Source of the DNA: Pholiota molesta
Lineage: Eukaryota > Basidiomycota > Agaricomycetes > Agaricales > Strophariaceae
Assembly (NCBI GenBank): GCA_014925825.1
Contig: JACGCK010000168.1
Location: forward strand, 33,264-97,263
Direction of reading: 5' to 3'
DNA: 64,000 bases
In this document: positions 10,887 through 23,035 of the stretch, piece after piece
Layout of the letters: each line of letters starts with the position of its first letter
How positions within the stretch are numbered: position 1 is the first letter of the stretch
Position numbers and translations under genes: made by a program
The notes under the pieces: generated by a model
Database searches by the model: none
Seen by the model: the letters and a program-made list of their open reading frames with translations, nothing else
Told to the model about the DNA's origin: nothing

Positions 10887-13800
10887 ATTTCTGGTGTTGA
10901 CTGGTATTGATTAACGAGTTGCGCGACGCGACTTTTGAAAGGGTAATAATTGTGAGCTTCTATGCCTGCCACCCGTGCACGCACAATCAAATTCGAAGCA
11001 CTCTTCCTAGAAGACCACAAATAAAATTTCTCCGCCCCTCTTTCTGCTGCTTTAGAGGCGAAAAAAGGAGGAGGGGAAGAATGGATAAGAGCTGGTATAG
11101 CAACGCTGGCACCTGCTCCGCTTTTTATACTTTTGCAGGAGTGGCTCAATACTCCAAATTTGTTTCTAGCAACTTCTGTCTCAAAAAATTTATATTCAAA
11201 TAGCGACCCTTATCGATGATCGTACGGAACCAAACAGCCCCTATATATATGTAATTTCCGCCACGCTTGCGATACGAAGTCTAATTTTTATCCAATTTGC
11301 AAGTAAAAAGCTGATTTATGAAGTGAATGCTCACACTGTGTGCTCTAAGTATGCTGCGCTGCAGTCAAACCTCAAATGCCAATGCTCTCAAACCCTTACT
11401 AAAACTTTGGCTAAAAGTGACCCTGCCAATCTGCCCCCATCTCTCAGGGATTCAGGGTCAAATTTGAAAAATGGAGAACAAGACAAAGATGTTGACTCAC
11501 ATGCTCCGCATTTCCAATCCTGCGTGAGAAATTTTAGGGAATATAGAAGGTCCCCATTGCAGGTGAATACCGTGGACCATGGTGAGTTTTGGGGTGCAGT
11601 TTTGAATGACAATGAATGAAACAGTTCAAAGACAATTAGCAATGTTGTCAAATGAGAATGTAAACACAGACAAACATAGCAGTTCTTCCGGTGTCAAACC
11701 ATTCTTTCTTTATCTTCCTGCCACATGCTTGCAACATTACTCTCAAGCTCCCGGCTGCTCCCCCGGTGAAGTTTGCAAAAATACCCAGGGCTCAAGCCTC
11801 AAGGAGTCAAGTCCTATTTACGGAAGTATCGTTTCGTAATTTCATCAAGATTGCCAACTACTTGGACAATCCAATACAAATCTCCCAAACACTGGCAGTC
11901 ATTCGGACTCCAGGAGCACAAGATGGTTTCTTAAACATCTCTGGCCGTTTGGGACGCGTAAACGGAGAGAGGTAACTTCTTTCAGTAGTCTCCGGGGCCC
12001 TCGATCACTCTTTAGTCAAGAGAACACAAAGAGAAAACGTACAGTTGCCCGTCATCCGCACATCCGACGTACAAGGGCGAGAAAGCAAAGCCAGGGTATT
12101 ATCGATCAAAACTCGTTCTTATCGATACTATGAACGTCTGTTCACTCAACCTCAAATTCAAACTCATCGCCAATGTTTGTGTTTGATACTCTGCTTTGAC
12201 TCGACTAGTCCAGCTTAATTCCTAGAGCCTGACTATGTACGATGCATGCTGGCCGCTGGCTGTCCTTATTACTGGCATAAGGGGCAAATGACCTCGCCTC
12301 TTGCTCGCCTTCCGAGTCCCTGCGGTATACCCTTCGATCCTGTCTTATCGAGTCATGAGTGTTACAACATTGATGACCGTGACCCTATTATTCTTTGTTC
12401 TTCTGAATGGGCTCCTGGCGGCAACGCCCAAGACCGCCCAACCTGAATGGTACATAAACCAACACGTTTGCTAATGGATCAACTGCGACGACAACATTCA
12501 ATGGTACGCGCATATTTCCAAATTTTGTCATTCAAAGAACCTTCCCATGTAATGGAGATATTTAGGAGTGCAATCATCTTCTGTACAATCTTCCAAAGAC
12601 AACGTCAGCATATAGTATCAATCGATGGTGGATATTCGTCCAGACGGTCGGAAAGCCGTCTCCGCCTACGTCACCAGCACCTCCTGCTTTATCGACGACA
12701 CTCCCTCTGCAGCATCAGGCAAATTGTCGTCTCTTGCAACAACTACAATAATTACTGCGCCTTGACTGCGCCTGTGGTTCATGTTCCGAGCGCGCCTGTC
12801 AGTCATTGGAGGGTGTCGTACTGTTGAGCATCATGACTCATTTCATTCGGAAGCAAATGCAACGGAGATATCGAGCACGTTCCGCCGCTGAAGGTGTCCA
12901 ACCGTTCGGTGAGTTCCTTGTCCAACTTATTACTCTTGCGCACTATGTCTGACTGTGCCGTTATCTCTCTGATCTGGCGCGGCCCTGTTCTAGTTCTCAG
13001 CCTGACATAGCAATGGTTGATTGGGCCTCCAGATGGCCTACCGGGAAGAGACAAGATCGAACAACGGCAAGGGTATTTCCTGGTAATCCCCGTCAGAGTA
13101 GCCGTATACTTGACCAGCCACCCCCGCGAGACGAAGACTGACGCAGATTGGATGCAGATTGAATAGTACCCCTAAAATAGTGCCGTTCATTAAAGTTAAA
13201 CCTCTTCGCCTTGGGGACGTGTCATGAAGTTCGGCGTCATGGTCGGTGGATGCTGAAAGTTGACTCGGTTTTGCCGAGAATTATGGAGACGTGACCGTAA
13301 ATGATAGAGCCGTTGTGCGTATAGAAGGCAGCTGAGATATGGTCGAGAGCACAATAAAAGCGTCAATGGCAACGAATAATCTCCTGGTGTCACACTGCGA
13401 TATTCCGTGAGCGCTTGAGCTTTGACGATGAGTCAATCAATCACGAAGGAGTATTGACTTAGACTCAGTAGTAGAGTACAAGAATTACCGGGTATTACTT
13501 ACCGGTTAGAAGCCATGCCGAAATACGCTTGATGTTTGAAGAAACACCTTCGAGGCTTCGCCCGACGGCACCCTTTACGACTTCTCGGTCTATAGTTCTG
13601 CACGGTGGCATCTATTGGAAATTGGGCATCAAGTTCTTGGAAACATCCATAATGCAGACAAAATGCAGATGCAGTTGACATACAGTTGTAAATGAATTGT
13701 TGCATGACAAGAGATCTAGATATTGAAGATGAGAGCGGCGGCGATATGCGGCTTATATTGATGCCTAGCCTTCATTCCCTTCCACCACCACTGGTCTCGT

Positions 13801-14113
13801 CTCTAGACGTTCTGAACACTGAAATGTGGTGCACGAGCGGAAGCCCGCTTTGGCCTCCCGCGGCCTGACACCGGTACAGTAATTAGCTGAATACGGACCA
13901 CGATCGTATATATGTGCTCAATTCACATGATAACGGGTCCATTTCACCCATCGCTCGCTCGGGCGCGCGTGCTCTTATAACTGTTCCCCGCGTCATAGGC
14001 CTGCCTCCCTGTTTCTCCACATTTTAGGCTCTACGCATTTCCAACACACTCAAGACGTCTCATCCCAACCCCGCCCCCGTACTGCTTTACTTGCCTCCGC
14101 GCGATCGTCCAAG
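10887..14113. other. Long gene-poor region
   Basis: About 3.2 kb without a gene I can support. The left part contains the promoter of the minus-strand gene starting at 10886; the right part, the promoter of the carrier at 14114. In between, open frames up to about 125 codons show no family motif. One ATG at 12355 opens a short hydrophobic, signal-peptide-like sequence (LLFFVLLNGLLAATP) that soon meets a stop, and I could not splice it into a sensible protein. A pair of inverted 8-mers (tgaccctg near 11420, cagggtca near 11455) is the only local symmetry noticed. Low-copy transposon debris is possible but not shown. Confidence 0.4.
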
Positions 14114-15386
14114 ATGACCCGAAACGCCAAAACGAAACCCGTCGGCTTTGCGACCCATATTATCGCTGGTGGCATTGCCGGAGGATGCGAAGCGGTGAGC
14201 TTGACGCTCAGACGCGGCAGGGTCAGGGAACTGACGCTTCTGTACGCAGCTCGTATGTCAGCCGCTCGATACTATCAAGGTCCGGATGCAGCTTTCGAAG
14301 TCCGGACGCGCGCCCGGGGTGAGTGAACTCGTCGACGGAACGATTGACATTATGCTAAGGGGTGTTTCAGACAAAACCTAGGGGCTTCATTGCGACCGGA
14401 GTGAGCATAGTCGCGCGCGAGACGCCGCTGGCCCTGTACAAGGGTCTCGGAGCGGTACTCTCTGGTATCGTGCCCAAGATGGCCATCCGCTTCGCCAGTT
14501 TCGAGGCGTACAAGGGCTGGCTGGCGGACGATGCTGGAAAGACGAGCATCGGCAACATCTTCATAGGTGTGTATCTTTATGTTCTGCCCGCTTTACATCT
14601 CGCTCAAAGTATTTTTATTCCGACAGCTGGACTCGGAGCTGGGGTGACGGAAGCGGTGGCGGTCGTGACGCCTATGGAGGTGGTGAAGATCCGGCTACAA
14701 GCCCAACAACACTCGCTCGCTGATCCTCTGGAAGCGCCGCGGTATCGCAATGCCGGCCATGCAGTATACACCATCGTGCGCGAGGAGGGCTTCTCCGCCC
14801 TCTACCGGGGTGTCTCGTTGACTGCGCTGCGGCAGGCGACGAACCAGGGTGCGTGCTAGTTGCCATCGCAAACGCGTTGTGTGATTCTACGTTTGCGTAT
14901 GCCGACAATAAATATTCTGCAGGAGCCAACTTCACCGCGTACCAAGAAATCAAGAAGTTGGCGGAGAGACTGCAGCCTGACCTCGTCGACCTGCCTTCAT
15001 ACCAACACATGATCATCGGCCTCATCTCCGGTGCCATGGGCCCCTTCTCCAACGCGCCCATCGACACCATCAAGACCCGTGCGTACCCCTTTCTCGCATC
15101 CCCACTCTTGTACGAATAGTTAAACTGACATCTCCGCATGGCCCACCTCCCAGGTCTGCAGAAGGCCACCGCGGTCCCCGGGCAGTCGGCGTTCCAGCGT
15201 ATTTTCGCTATCGCCGCGGACATGTGGCGGACGGAGGGCGTGAAGTCGTTCTACAAGGGCATCACGCCGCGCGTGCTGCGCGTCGCGCCGGGCCAGGCGA
15301 TTGTGTTCGCCGTGTATGAGCGCGTGAGTGGGATTATGGAGAGGATGACGCCGAGCGTGAGGGAGGAGGATAAGTATTCGGAATAG
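14114..15386 (+). CDS. Mitochondrial succinate/fumarate carrier (SLC25 family, Sfc1/Acr1 type)
   Basis: Exons 14114-14194, 14250-14318, 14371-14566, 14627-14848, 14923-15078, 15154-15386; 318 residues, the usual length of a mitochondrial carrier. All three repeat signatures are present: QPLDTIKVR in repeat 1, TPMEVVKIR in repeat 2 and APIDTIKTR in repeat 3. Repeat-specific stretches such as LYKGLGAV, IPKMAIRF-like VPKMAIRF, RGVSLTALRQATNQGANF and KGITPRVLRVAPGQA match the yeast succinate/fumarate exchanger Sfc1 (Acr1) far better than the citrate carrier. The protein sits in the inner mitochondrial membrane and swaps cytosolic succinate for fumarate. That links the glyoxylate cycle to gluconeogenesis during growth on two-carbon compounds. 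The coding part is GC-rich compared with its flanks. Confidence 0.92.
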
Positions 15387-16004
15387 GCGCCCGTCGCGTG
15401 ATTGCTTTGGGTGTGGTGATGAGATTGGATGTTGGGTTGGTTTTGGTGTAATAGGATGTGGGGAAGGAAGAGGATGTAATACCAAGGTTGGAGAGCGCTG
15501 TAGATGGGTGTAGACGGTTTATTTATGTGCATGCAAAGAGGGAACAATTTAAAATATTTCCTTGTCATCTTTCTTTTTTTTTTTTTGGTAGCATCGTGCA
15601 TATATGTTACGCGTTCTACAATGTAGTTCTTGTAATTCTTGTGCAAGAAGAATATTCATCGCCGAATATGCTGCGTACATCGCACATCGCCATTGAATCA
15701 TGTCAAAAGGATGGTATGCGTTAGATAAGATAAGATAAGATAAGATATATCGTCATTTCGGGTGGCGGGTACACCTACACCCGATCTTCATTTGATATCT
15801 TTACCCTGTCTTTACCTTTACCTTGATCTCTTAACCAGCGTTAATCTGCTCCGCTGAAAGCATCGCTCGTTTTCATTCATACCCCTCATACATATTTCAC
15901 TCTAGAAAGCCTGCACATTACTTGCCAAAGAGCTCGAAGACCCTATTCGCCAATTTCAATCTACAAATCGCGATCGAAAATCCACATTTCACAACGCGTC
16001 CACG
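15387..16004. other. Intergenic region with a pentanucleotide repeat
   Basis: About 0.6 kb between tandem genes. It holds the carrier 3' end, the AGATA repeat at 15723 and the promoter of the FSH-type hydrolase. No gene is seen. Confidence 0.5.
15723..15747. repeat. Pentanucleotide microsatellite (AGATA)5
   Basis: Five perfect tandem copies of AGATA in the intergenic space between the carrier and the FSH hydrolase. The plus strand carries GATA cores that could also act as GATA-factor sites; this is inference. Confidence 0.85.
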
Positions 16005-17421
16005 ATGACTACTAGAGTTATGACCAAGGTCTTGGTTCTACACGGGTGCGCTTCTCGAGCCTTACATTCCATGTTAAGCGCTATCTTCTTAACAACTGCA
16101 TAGGTACTCCCAGAACGCGACTATCTTCAGCAAACGGGTGCGTAGCCTCACCAAAGCCTGACCGTCCCACCGCGGCTATTTCTCATCTTCGCACAGTTAG
16201 GCGCGTTGAGGAAGGAAAGCAAAGACATCGACTTCGGTGAGCTTCCCTGCTTCCTTCTCCCAATCTCAACTCAACTCGCACCCCCCGCCCCCCGTTCTCC
16301 CTCCAGTCTTTGTCACCGCCCCGCACACGCTACTCCCCGCGGAGCTGCTCGGGCAAGTGTCGCGGTTCGACACGCAGAACCCGGACGAGGGCGGCCCCAC
16401 GGCGGAGCAGATGCAGAGCAGCCCGAACACGGCGCTGCGCGCGTGGTGGCGGGCGAATGCGGAACGGACGGAGGCGGCGGGGCTGGCGGAGTCGATTATC
16501 TATTTGCGGAATATCATGCGGGAGACGACGTTCGATGTGCGTGCCCAGCTGGGATTTTTTTGTTTTGTTTTTTTTTGGGATGGGATGCTGATGGTGGGTT
16601 TTCTTTTTGGTTTTGGTGTTAGGGTGTGTTTGGGTTCAGGTGAGGGTCTGTGCTGGTTTGCGTTTGGATTTGTTTTTTATATGGTTTTGCGATTGTAGCC
16701 AGGGTGCTGCGTTTGCAGGTCTGCTGGCGGCGATGGTACGTCCCGCTGGCGTGAGATGTATATCTGCAGCGACTGATTGGATCTGTAGCTTGAACGCCCG
16801 CATCTGTACCCACCGTTCCTCGTGGACGGACAACCACCCCACCCGCCTCTGTCAGTGGCACTTTATCGTCCTTTATAGTTGTGATACTGATTTTATTTTC
16901 ATGCGATAGTAAATTCTGCGTCGCGGTCTCCGGCTTCAAGCTCCGGGATCCGCTCTGCGAGCCCTTCTTCTCGCCGCCGTACACGACGCCGACGCTGCAT
17001 GTGCTCGGGAAGACGGACGTGGTGGTCGTCGAGGAGCGGTCGCGGCAGCTGGTCGAGGCGTCTGCCGTGAAACGCGTCGAGGAGCATGAGGGAGGTGCGT
17101 ATCTCCCCCACATATCTCGTGTTCCTCCGCAGCCACCCGAGCCCTTGATATTGATGTTTGCCTCATCGGTTTTTTTTTTTTTGTGTAGGACATTTTGTGC
17201 CGTCGAAAGGGCAGTGGCGGAAGTTCCTGGTGAATTGGATGCGGGACCCGACGGGCGCGCACCCGTCGCCGAGCCAGGGTGTGGATGCGGCGGCGGCGGC
17301 GGGTCTGGAGGCGGGCGCGGCATCTTCGGGAGCGGGCACGCCGATACCAGGCGAGGTGCGCTCTGAATCCGTGCTGGCTGCCGGGGAGCTTAGGAGCGCG
17401 ATGACGACGATGAAGCTATGA
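16005..17421 (+). CDS. FSH1-family serine hydrolase (alpha/beta fold)
   Basis: Nine exons: 16005-16045, 16104-16137, 16197-16236, 16307-16536, 16623-16639, 16699-16735, 16789-16850, 16910-17094, 17189-17421; 292 residues. The frame opens with KVLVLHGYSQNA, the family's first strand and oxyanion-hole region. The nucleophile elbow GFSQGAAFA puts Ser at about residue 121, an acid follows in LGKTDVVV and a His in the EGGHFVPS motif, so the Ser-Asp-His triad is complete. Relatives include yeast Fsh1-3, fission-yeast dihydrofolate reductase-linked proteins and polyketide-release enzymes such as LovG; the substrate here is unknown. The C-terminal 50 residues are Ala/Gly-rich and probably disordered. 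The Ser codon is split by an intron, and the exon before it is only 17 nt. An in-frame ATG at 16020 could be an alternative start. Confidence 0.87.
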
Positions 17422-18133
17422 ACGGCGCGTTGGGTATGTGGGATCGGGGTTAGATGCGAGGATTGTCCTTTTTGCTGATTATTTATAGCGGGTGGGTGTA
17501 GACCGAGCACGTTGTGGATGTATGAGGTAGTTATTTACCTCACCCTGGTGTGGTGATTGAATTGAAGAACTTCGGAAGTTTCCCCACATATGTGCGGGGT
17601 TGACCCCGGGAGATTCATAGCCATGGGTTATAAGTATCGTCCATAAAGAAGGACATACTTGTTGTAAAAATTCAACGGGTCTTTGATTCACCCAGCTGCT
17701 CTACTACTATTGCACTTTCCTCGATCCAGATGTTTATTTAAATACCAATCACAGTTATTGCAGGATCGCTGTGATGGTTACTCCGAAGTGTACATGGCCG
17801 CAGCATAGTACATACTACATAGTCAGTAAAATACACCCCTTCGCCATGATATGCATAGCAAAAACGTTCCAAAAATGATCATCAGATTCGGAATGGCGCT
17901 CTAGACGCAGCGTGACTTGGGATATGAATTTGTAATGCGAACGGACGGTGCCCCAGACACAGTTGTGGTCGGACCGGTGGATATAGTATAGTGTAATTAC
18001 ATCTGAGAATCAGATTATCACGATGAGGGTCTGGAGGAACATGGAATGCCATCGATGTTGTGTGACTGCGTGACTGTCACCGATATCAACAGAAATATTG
18101 GTGTCCTCGTCTCCCCACCCCATCCATCACAAA
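17422..18133. other. Intergenic region
   Basis: About 0.7 kb between tandem genes. A near-palindrome (ccccacatatgtgcgggg, about 17582-17599) lies in the hydrolase 3' region. No further gene or RNA is seen. Confidence 0.4.
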
Positions 18134-21100
18134 ATGTCTCCCTGGACTCCCCAGCCCGCTGGGCTCCAGGAAATCCTCCAGACCATCCATGAATCCACCG
18201 CAACCAGCGCCACCGTCCAGCGCAACATCACAGAGGTATATCTCCCCCGCCATCTCCCAAGCTCACCCGCTCATCTCCTCCCAGAAACTCAACCACTTCA
18301 CGCGCGCCCCCGAATACATCGCGTACCTCGCGTACATCCTCAGCCAGATGCCCGGGGAGGAGGACCGCATACGCACCATCGCAGGCTATCTGCTCAAGAA
18401 CAACGCCCGCCTCATCCTCTCAGCGCCCCCCGAGGTCGGCGACTTCGTCAAGACCGCCGTCCTCTCCGCGTTCAACGACGCCTCGATCATGATCCGCAAC
18501 GCCGCGAGCCAGGACATCGTCGCCTTTCTCGGCGTGCTCGAGCCGCGCAACTGGCCCGAGTGTCTCCAGCATCTGGTGCTCGCGTTGGATTCCCCTGATT
18601 TGGATCGACAGGAGGTGAGCTGCGTTCTCTGATTTTTTCACTGTTGTTTTCGTGCGTGGATTTGCTGTGTCGTATGCTGTGTATGCCTCGTTTGGCTTTG
18701 GGATGGTGAGAACCGACTTTGAGCCACTGGCTTCAAGCCGTTCCTTCCGAGTCTCGGTTGGTGTTGTTCACGTTTTTGAAAGGAGAGAAGGAACGAGTCA
18801 CCCTGGGTCTTTGCCTCTTCACGCTTTGCTGCCTGGGACAGTAATTTGTTTGCCTGTGGTTCTGGGCGCAGAGCTTTCTGGAACCATCTTTGTGTGTGGC
18901 TTAATCCGCCTTTCACCGATTCCTTTTTTTTTAACCATCCGGCTCGAATTTCTGTCTTCTTCGCTTGAGCTCGGCTTCGAGCTCCGTTGACTCGAAATCG
19001 GATTTAAACCTTTATCCCCAAAACGCCTCAACGAGGCATGTCGCATATGCACCCTTCACTTGTCGCGGATAGATTCGCCGACAGCTTATTCTTTGACATT
19101 TAATCTATATTCTCCTATCGACATCCTTACTAACTCCTTTCCAGGCAGCCTTCAATGCTCTAGAAAAAGCTTGCGAGGACTACCCGCGCAAAATGGACAT
19201 CGAGATCAACGGCAGCCGCCCCCTCGACTTTATGATCCCCAAATTCCTGGCGTTGTCTGAGCACCCGTCGGCCAAGATGCGCTCCCATGCCGTCGCCTGC
19301 CTATCGTACTTCGTGCCGATCAACTGCCAGTCGCTGTTCGTGCACATCGACGCCTTCATCGCGTGCCTGTTCAAGCGCGCGTCGGACGACGACCCGTCCG
19401 TCCGGCGCCACGTGTGCCAGGCGCTGGTGCTGCTGCTCGCGGCGCGGCCGGAGAAGCTGATGCCGGAGATGAGCAACGTCGCGCAGTACATGCTGTACTC
19501 GACTAAGGACAAGAACGAGAACGTCGCGCTGGAGGCGTGCGAGTTCTGGCTCACGTTCGCGGAGGACCAGGAGCTGGCGCCGTACCTGCACCCGCTGCTC
19601 GACCAGGTGGGGCCGACGCTGCTTGATTGTATGGTGTATGGCGACGACGACCTGCTGTGGCTCGAGGGCGATGCGGAGGAGGACAACGCGGCGGTGCCCG
19701 ACAAGGAGACCGATATCAAGCCGAGACATTACGGCGGGGGGAAGGGGCACGGGTACGAGCGCGATGCGGACGGCGTGGAGGGCACGTCGGAGCCGAAGCA
19801 GCAGAAGCTCGGCGCGTACGGCCAGGAGCTGCTGGACTCGGACGACGAGGACGATTATGACCTCGACGACGAGGACTTTGCGGACGAGATGACGACCGAG
19901 TGGAATCTGCGCAAGTGCGCCGCGGCGGCGCTGGATGTGCTCGCTGTGCGCTTCTCCGGCGACCTCCTGCGGGTGCTGCTGGGCCCGCTGAAGGAGAAGC
20001 TGTGGAGCAATGACTGGCTGCAGCGGGAGAGCGGGATTTTGGCGTTGGGCGCTATGGCGGAAGGTGTGTTGTGTTTTGTTTTTGGGGCGATTTTTGCGTT
20101 TTGCTGACGGGGTTTAGGCTGCATCGATGCCATTGAGCCGCATCTGCCTACCCTAATTCCATATCTGATCAATACTCTGAGTGATCCCAAGGTATGTGAT
20201 GCCTTTTCTCTCGTCGTATACCGTGCTCACTTTTATTTGGTAGCCGCTGGTGCGATCGATTACCTGCTGGACGCTTGGCCGCTACGCAAGTTGGTGCACA
20301 CAACCGAAATCAGAGGAACACAAGAACCAATACTTCATCCCTACCATGGAGGGCGTACGTCGCCTTCGTCCTCTTTGTTCCGTTGCAAACTAAATATACT
20401 TTCGATTCCAGCTTCTCCGCATGGTTCTTGACAACAATAAGCGCGTCCAAGAAGCCGGCTGTTCCGCCTTTGCCACCCTCGAAGAAGACGCCGGGCAGGA
20501 GCTTGCGCCGTTCCTGGAGCCCGTTCTCAGGAACCTTGTCGTCGCATTTGACAAGTATCAGCATAAGAACATGCTCATTCTTTACGACGCAGTCGGCACT
20601 CTGGCCGATGCTGTGGGTCGTGCCTTGCAAAACCCGCTGTATGTGGATATTTTGATGCCACCGCTGACGGGCAAGTGGAGTAAATTAAAGGATGATGACG
20701 ATGATTTGATTCCTTTACTTGAGGTGCGTCTTCCGTTCGCGTTTTTCGAACTCTGCTGATAATAATTTGGCAGTGCCTTGCATCTGTAACGATCGCCATG
20801 GGCCCCGCGTTCCTTCCTTACGCCGGGCCCGTGTTCGGCCGCTGCTGCAACATCATCCACAGCTCCCTCCTGCAATACCAGCAGTTCCAGCAAAACCCGG
20901 ACCTCGACGAGCCGGACAAGTCCTTCCTCGTCGTCGCGCTCGACCTGCTCTCCGGGCTGATCCAGGGGCTGGGCATGGCGCTCGAGCCCTTGATCACGGG
21001 CACGCAGCCGAGCCTGCTCTCGCTGCTGACGGTGTGCCTGAAGCACCCGCAGGCGGCGGTGCGGCAGTCGGCGTACGCGCTCGTCGGGGACCTCGCGATG

Positions 21101-21860
21101 GGGTGCTTCCCGCTGCTCCGGCCGGCGATGCCGGGGATCATGCAGGAGCTGATTGGCCAGCTGGACCCGGAGCCGAAGTTTGAGTTTGTGAGCGCGTCGA
21201 ATAATGCGGCGTGGAGTGTGGGCGAGGTGGCGTTGCGGTATGGGCGGGGTGCGTTTCTCTGTTTTTCTTTCCTTCAAAGAGTATTCCTTGATGATTTTTT
21301 CTTTTTTTGCAGACGATCCGGAGTTCCAGCAATGGGTCGGGCCGCTTATCGCGCGGCTCATCCCGATTCTCCTGCACCCAAAGGCGCCGCGCAGTCTGCA
21401 CGAGAACGCGGCTGTCTCCATCGGCCGCATCGGGCTGACGCACCCGACGCTCGTCGCGCCGCACCTGCCCGAGTTCGCGCAGGCGTGGTGCCAGGCGCTC
21501 TATGAGATCCGGGACAACGAGGAGAAGGACTCGGCGTTCCGCGGCCTCTGCACGCTCGTGCAGACCAATCCCGCAGGGATGGCGAAGGTGCGTATTCCGT
21601 GTTATCCATTTCCCCGGGATGGATGATGAATGCTGACGATCTTTTGTGTGTGTGTGTGTGTTTTTTTCGGGTGTGATTAGAGCCTGTTGTGGTTCTGCAA
21701 CTCGATCATCAGGTGGCAGCAGCCGTCGCCTGAGCTGAACAGTATGTTCCAGACGCTGCTGCTGGGGTTCAAGCAGCACGATGAGGCCGGGTGGGCGGCG
21801 CAGGTGTCGACGTTCCCGCCTGTCATCCAGGAGCGGTTAGCGGCGCGATATGGCGTGTGA
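18134..21860 (+). CDS. KAP104: Transportin (karyopherin beta-2, Kap104 type) nuclear import receptor
   Basis: Exons 18134-18235, 18285-18614, 19145-20063, 20118-20191, 20244-20354, 20412-20723, 20774-21248, 21313-21587, 21681-21860; 925 residues, typical of transportin. The receptor binds PY-type nuclear localisation signals, for example on hnRNP proteins, in the cytoplasm and releases them to RanGTP in the nucleus. The sequence is a chain of HEAT-like helical repeats. The N-terminal RanGTP-binding part includes [11 protein letters not shown]. An acidic loop ([20 protein letters not shown], about residues 375-395) is the transportin-specific insert that displaces cargo. C-terminal repeats include the [15 protein letters not shown] and [13 protein letters not shown] motifs seen in human TNPO1. 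Intron 2 (18615-19144) is 530 nt, about ten times the local norm, and ends with a perfect TACTAAC branch site. Confidence 0.92.
18615..19144 (+). other. Unusually long intron of the transportin gene
   Basis: A 530-nt intron with GTGAGC donor, TACTAAC branch sequence at 19128-19134 and TTTCCAG acceptor. An internal open frame (18652-18990) lacks recognisable motifs and is probably chance. No clear box C/D or H/ACA signature of an intronic snoRNA could be established by eye. Confidence 0.7.
21645..21660. repeat. Dinucleotide repeat (TG)8
   Basis: Eight TG units followed by a T-run just upstream of the acceptor of the last transportin intron. The T-rich part serves as the polypyrimidine stretch. 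Confidence 0.85.
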
Positions 21861-23035
21861 GTGAGCGCCGTCGCGCATGTGTTACCTGCGAGGCGGCAAC
21901 GTATGTCGTGCAAGGTTCTGTCCTGCCTCTGGCCCCAAACTATGGCGCATTGACTGTCTTTTTTCTGTGTCGAATACTGTGCTTTATTACCCTCTCTCTC
22001 GTGTCGTACCCCCTTGTCTCTTGCATCTGGATCTTTTAGTAGTGTAGTTATTTTAGCTTCGATCTTTTTTCTATTTCTTCCTCCCCTGAGTCCTCAATCA
22101 ACCCTCTGTATCGCGCCCTGTCATATCTCTCTCCGCCGCTCTCGTCCCCTCGTGTATTCTTTTCATCGTCTGTCGTCACCCTTTTAGCTTTTTTTCTTCG
22201 GGACAGACGGGTTTTAGCTTTTCATCTTTTGTTTGTTTTGTCTGTCGAATTCCTCTCAGTCTCTCTGCATCACGCCTCGCACGCAACAGCCCCAACCAAC
22301 CAACCAACCAATCAATTAACAGCAACCACCAACCCACCATGTACACGCGCCTAAAGCCTAAAGCCAGCACCTCCACCATATATCATCTCGCCTCGACTCG
22401 AATCGTCCTCAAGACCGAATCCAACCAATAAATCTCATGATCTCATCCCCCAATTTTTCCATCTTTTTTTTAGTAGCATTAGTATTTCAGTAGGTACATA
22501 TTAGTAGTGTAGTTTTCTTCGGTTCCCATCCCTGCAAGCAGATACAATCTCTCTCTCGTGTGTGTGCCGCCTCTGAATAGGATCAGAAGGAGAGGAAGAC
22601 TTGGGGGTTTCATGTTGTTTCGTGTTGCTGATATCTAGCCTGCTAGGATCTATGGCGACCTGGATGAGTTGTGAAAATCAATAGCGACCGTCGGAAAGGG
22701 CTAACCTCATCCTTAAGGAGGCCTCGTCGTCGACAAAAAGGATAGTTCTGTCGAAATTTTGCCGCACATACATAGTTCTTCCTTAGACCGTATTAGACGC
22801 CCGATCTCTACCAGTGGCACGTGCTTTTTGCTGCAGATGAGCTATTTCGCGTCAAATATACATATGTGAACGCTACCGTGCTTGTTCTTTTCCCATCTAC
22901 ACCTCGACTTCCATACATCGATACGCGCCAGTTTATCTTGCTTGGAAGTGGGACATCACTCGCAAATTGCTGTTCTCTTCTCATTGTTCTCGCCTTCGCA
23001 CTGGATAGGCGCTTGAACTCCAGCGAAAGGATACC
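21861..23035. other. Intergenic, pyrimidine-rich region
   Basis: About 1.2 kb. From roughly 21950 to 22560 the plus strand is strongly C/T-rich, with a (CCAA)5 repeat and a 14-bp direct repeat (ttagtagtgtagtt at 22036 and 22501). It could be the transportin 3' untranslated region, an upstream leader of the next gene, or a non-coding transcript. No protein-coding evidence is seen. Confidence 0.4.
22292..22311. repeat. Tetranucleotide repeat (CCAA)5
   Basis: Five perfect CCAA units within the pyrimidine-rich intergenic block. Confidence 0.85.

Noticed and set aside
11415..11462. Inverted 8-mers as possible transposon ends
   Set aside because: The arms are too short and close together, with no transposase frame or target-site duplication found.
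18652..18990. 112-codon open frame inside transportin intron 2
   Set aside because: It has no known motif and no splice link, and its composition matches the intron; treated as chance.
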